Assembly (NCBI RefSeq): GCF_963664415.1 | Contig: NZ_OY761445.1 | Span: forward strand, 2,134,501-2,198,500 | Direction of reading: 5' to 3' | Source of the DNA: an uncultured Desulfobacter sp. | GTDB taxonomy: Bacteria > Desulfobacterota > Desulfobacteria > Desulfobacterales > Desulfobacteraceae | Length of the DNA: 64,000 nucleotides | Shown: positions 63,058 to 64,000 of the stretch, piece after piece | Layout: each line of letters starts with the position of its first letter | How positions within the stretch are numbered: position 1 is the first letter of the stretch | Notes under the pieces: model-generated | Databases searched by the model: none | The model's input: only the letters and a program-made list of their open reading frames with translations | What the model was told of the DNA's origin: nothing | Translations under genes and position numbers: made by a program

Positions 63058-63882
63058 TCACAGGTCCTTCTCTACCCGATCTCTTTTAGACAATATCGTA
63101 TCAGGATCAATTTCACCTACATTATTATAAATATAATCCGGCTGATAAGGAAAACGGACCATATTCTTTCGTGAGGTCACGCCTGTTAGAACCAGACAGG
63201 TCGTCATTCCCGATTCCAGCCCCCCAATAATATCAGTATCCATTCTATCCCCGATCATAAAGCAATTGGCTGAATGGACACCCATTTTTTTCCGGGCCCA
63301 GTACATCATTGTGGGATTGGGTTTCCCAAGAAAATAAGGCGCGATGCCGGTCACTTTTTCGATTGGAGCAACCAAGGCCCCGCAGGCAGGCACCGGCCCC
63401 CGAAGCGTAGGCCCGGTCAAATCCGGATTCGTTGCAATAAATTTCGCCCCTTCCCGGATCAGATGTGTGGCTTCAATAATTTTTTTGTAATCATACTCCT
63501 CGGTTTCGGCAAGCACCACATAATCGGGATTTTCAGATGTAACCGCAATGTTGTGTTTTTCAAATTCTTCAAGAACCCCCTGTCCACCGATAACATAAGC
63601 GGAACAATCCACTGGTTTTTGAGTTGATAAAAAACTTGCTGTGGCCATGGCCGAAGTATAAAAGCAATCCTTGGTTACATTAATTCCCATTTTAGACAAT
63701 CGGCCTTTGAGCTGCGTGGGGGTATGATAAGAATTATTGGTCAAAAACAGAAATTTAAAATTGCTCTGCTTGAGACGGCGCACAAAATTCGCAGCACCAG
63801 GAATCAATTTTGACCCTGTGTAGATGACACCATCCATGTCAAGGATAAACGATTTTTGATATGTTCTTTTATCTGATTGCAT
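63058..63882 (-). CDS. HAD-IIA family phosphatase (NagD/PGP-like)
   Basis: 274 residues. The nucleophile pair is in 'FILDMDGVIYTGSK', motif II in 'FLFLTNNSYHTPTQLK', the Lys in 'LGKPNPTMMYWA' and motif IV in 'CFMIGDRMDTDIIGG'. The C2 cap lies between motifs II and III. Relatives dephosphorylate small metabolites such as nucleotides, phosphoglycolate or UMP. It is convergent with ppk1 with 18 bp between them. Confidence 0.92.
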   Translation of the reverse strand: MQSDKRTYQKSFILDMDGVIYTGSKLIPGAANFVRRLKQSNFKFLFLTNNSYHTPTQLKGRLSKMGINVTKDCFYTSAMATASFLSTQKPVDCSAYVIGGQGVLEEFEKHNIAVTSENPDYVVLAETEEYDYKKIIEATHLIREGAKFIATNPDLTGPTLRGPVPACGALVAPIEKVTGIAPYFLGKPNPTMMYWARKKMGVHSANCFMIGDRMDTDIIGGLESGMTTCLVLTGVTSRKNMVRFPYQPDYIYNNVGEIDPDTILSKRDRVEKDL

Positions 63883-63896
63883 CCTAAGGCGCTATT

Positions 63897-63998
63897 ATAT
63901 AAACGGTCACGGACCGTCCTTGGTCTTTGACCGTGGTTCGGCCCACAACGAACATTGAAACATCTCTATGGCTTACAGAGAGTTTTTTATAAAATCAA
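63897..63998 (+). repeat. Two-hairpin intergenic element, copy 4
   Basis: AACGGTCACGGACCG, a hairpin GGTC...GACC, GTGGTTCGGCCCACAAC, GAACATTGAAA, then hairpin 2 (TCTCT...AGAGA) and GTTTTTTATAAAATC. The first stem is diverged from the other copies, but CCCACAAC, TTGAAA and the T-rich tail are kept. Hairpin 2 plus the T run looks like an intrinsic terminator. It is divergent from the HAD gene, at the right edge of the window. Confidence 0.7.
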
Positions 63999-64000
63999 AA

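Noticed and set aside
1..64000. CRISPR arrays, tRNA or rRNA genes
   Set aside because: No regularly spaced direct repeats and no tRNA-like cloverleaf or rRNA sequence were seen on reading. A tRNAscan or Infernal run would be decisive.

Overview
The window looks like chromosomal DNA of a sulfate-reducing Desulfobacterota bacterium, most likely Desulfobacteraceae. The reasons are a multiheme c-type cytochrome, FdhE, many hybrid sensor kinases with deltaproteobacterial motifs, an FMN-binding glutamate-synthase-like protein and abundant insertion sequences. The assignment is inference from gene content. No rRNA, tRNA or CRISPR array was seen.

Layout. 1-1225: N-terminus of a large secreted adhesin that runs off the left edge. 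1.4-4.7 kb: a frameshifted transposase and an intact IS1634-type element (copy A). 5.1-10.1 kb: a three-gene phosphorelay (BvgS-like kinase, receiver, REC-PAS-kinase-REC). 10.5-13.0 kb: a DUF342/FapA-like protein with a structured leader. 14.2-17.2 kb: fdhE, then an LpxL-type acyltransferase and a family 2 glycosyltransferase. 17.3-27.4 kb is a decayed, IS-loaded stretch. It holds a purT remnant, a transposase-like remnant split by an ISAzo13/DUF4338 element that is itself split by a second IS1634-type element, a PhnD-like sensor, a truncated nhaD, and an hsp20 gene split by copy B of the first IS. 27.5-31.8 kb: hsp20, a J-domain protein, a diguanylate cyclase, a YbaK-type deacylase and an IHF subunit. 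32.3-45.3 kb is accessory: a kinase lacking its phospho-acceptor His, an orphan NMT1 binding protein, a broken AraC/GyrI regulator, a glutamate-synthase-like enzyme divergent from a MocR regulator, a RAYT transposase, a radical SAM enzyme, an ABM monooxygenase and a hybrid kinase.

45.9-60.8 kb is the most notable region: an aryl polyene/dialkylresorcinol (flexirubin-type pigment) locus. One minus-strand operon encodes an AMP-dependent ligase, three ketosynthases, a PlsC-type acyltransferase and a 4HBT thioesterase. A second minus-strand operon runs O-methyltransferase, DarA, PhnD-like binding protein, NarX-type kinase, NarL-type regulator. DarB (a KASIII-like ketosynthase) is divergent and followed by ppk1. 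An octaheme cytochrome and a 49-residue secreted peptide lie between the two operons. No ACP, ketoreductase, dehydratase or exporter is visible, so the pathway would need genes elsewhere.

Six copies of a roughly 100-bp intergenic element with two predicted hairpins and an invariant core (CCCACAAC in five copies) are scattered on both strands. I do not recognise this family, and it is the best candidate for an undescribed structured RNA or repeat.
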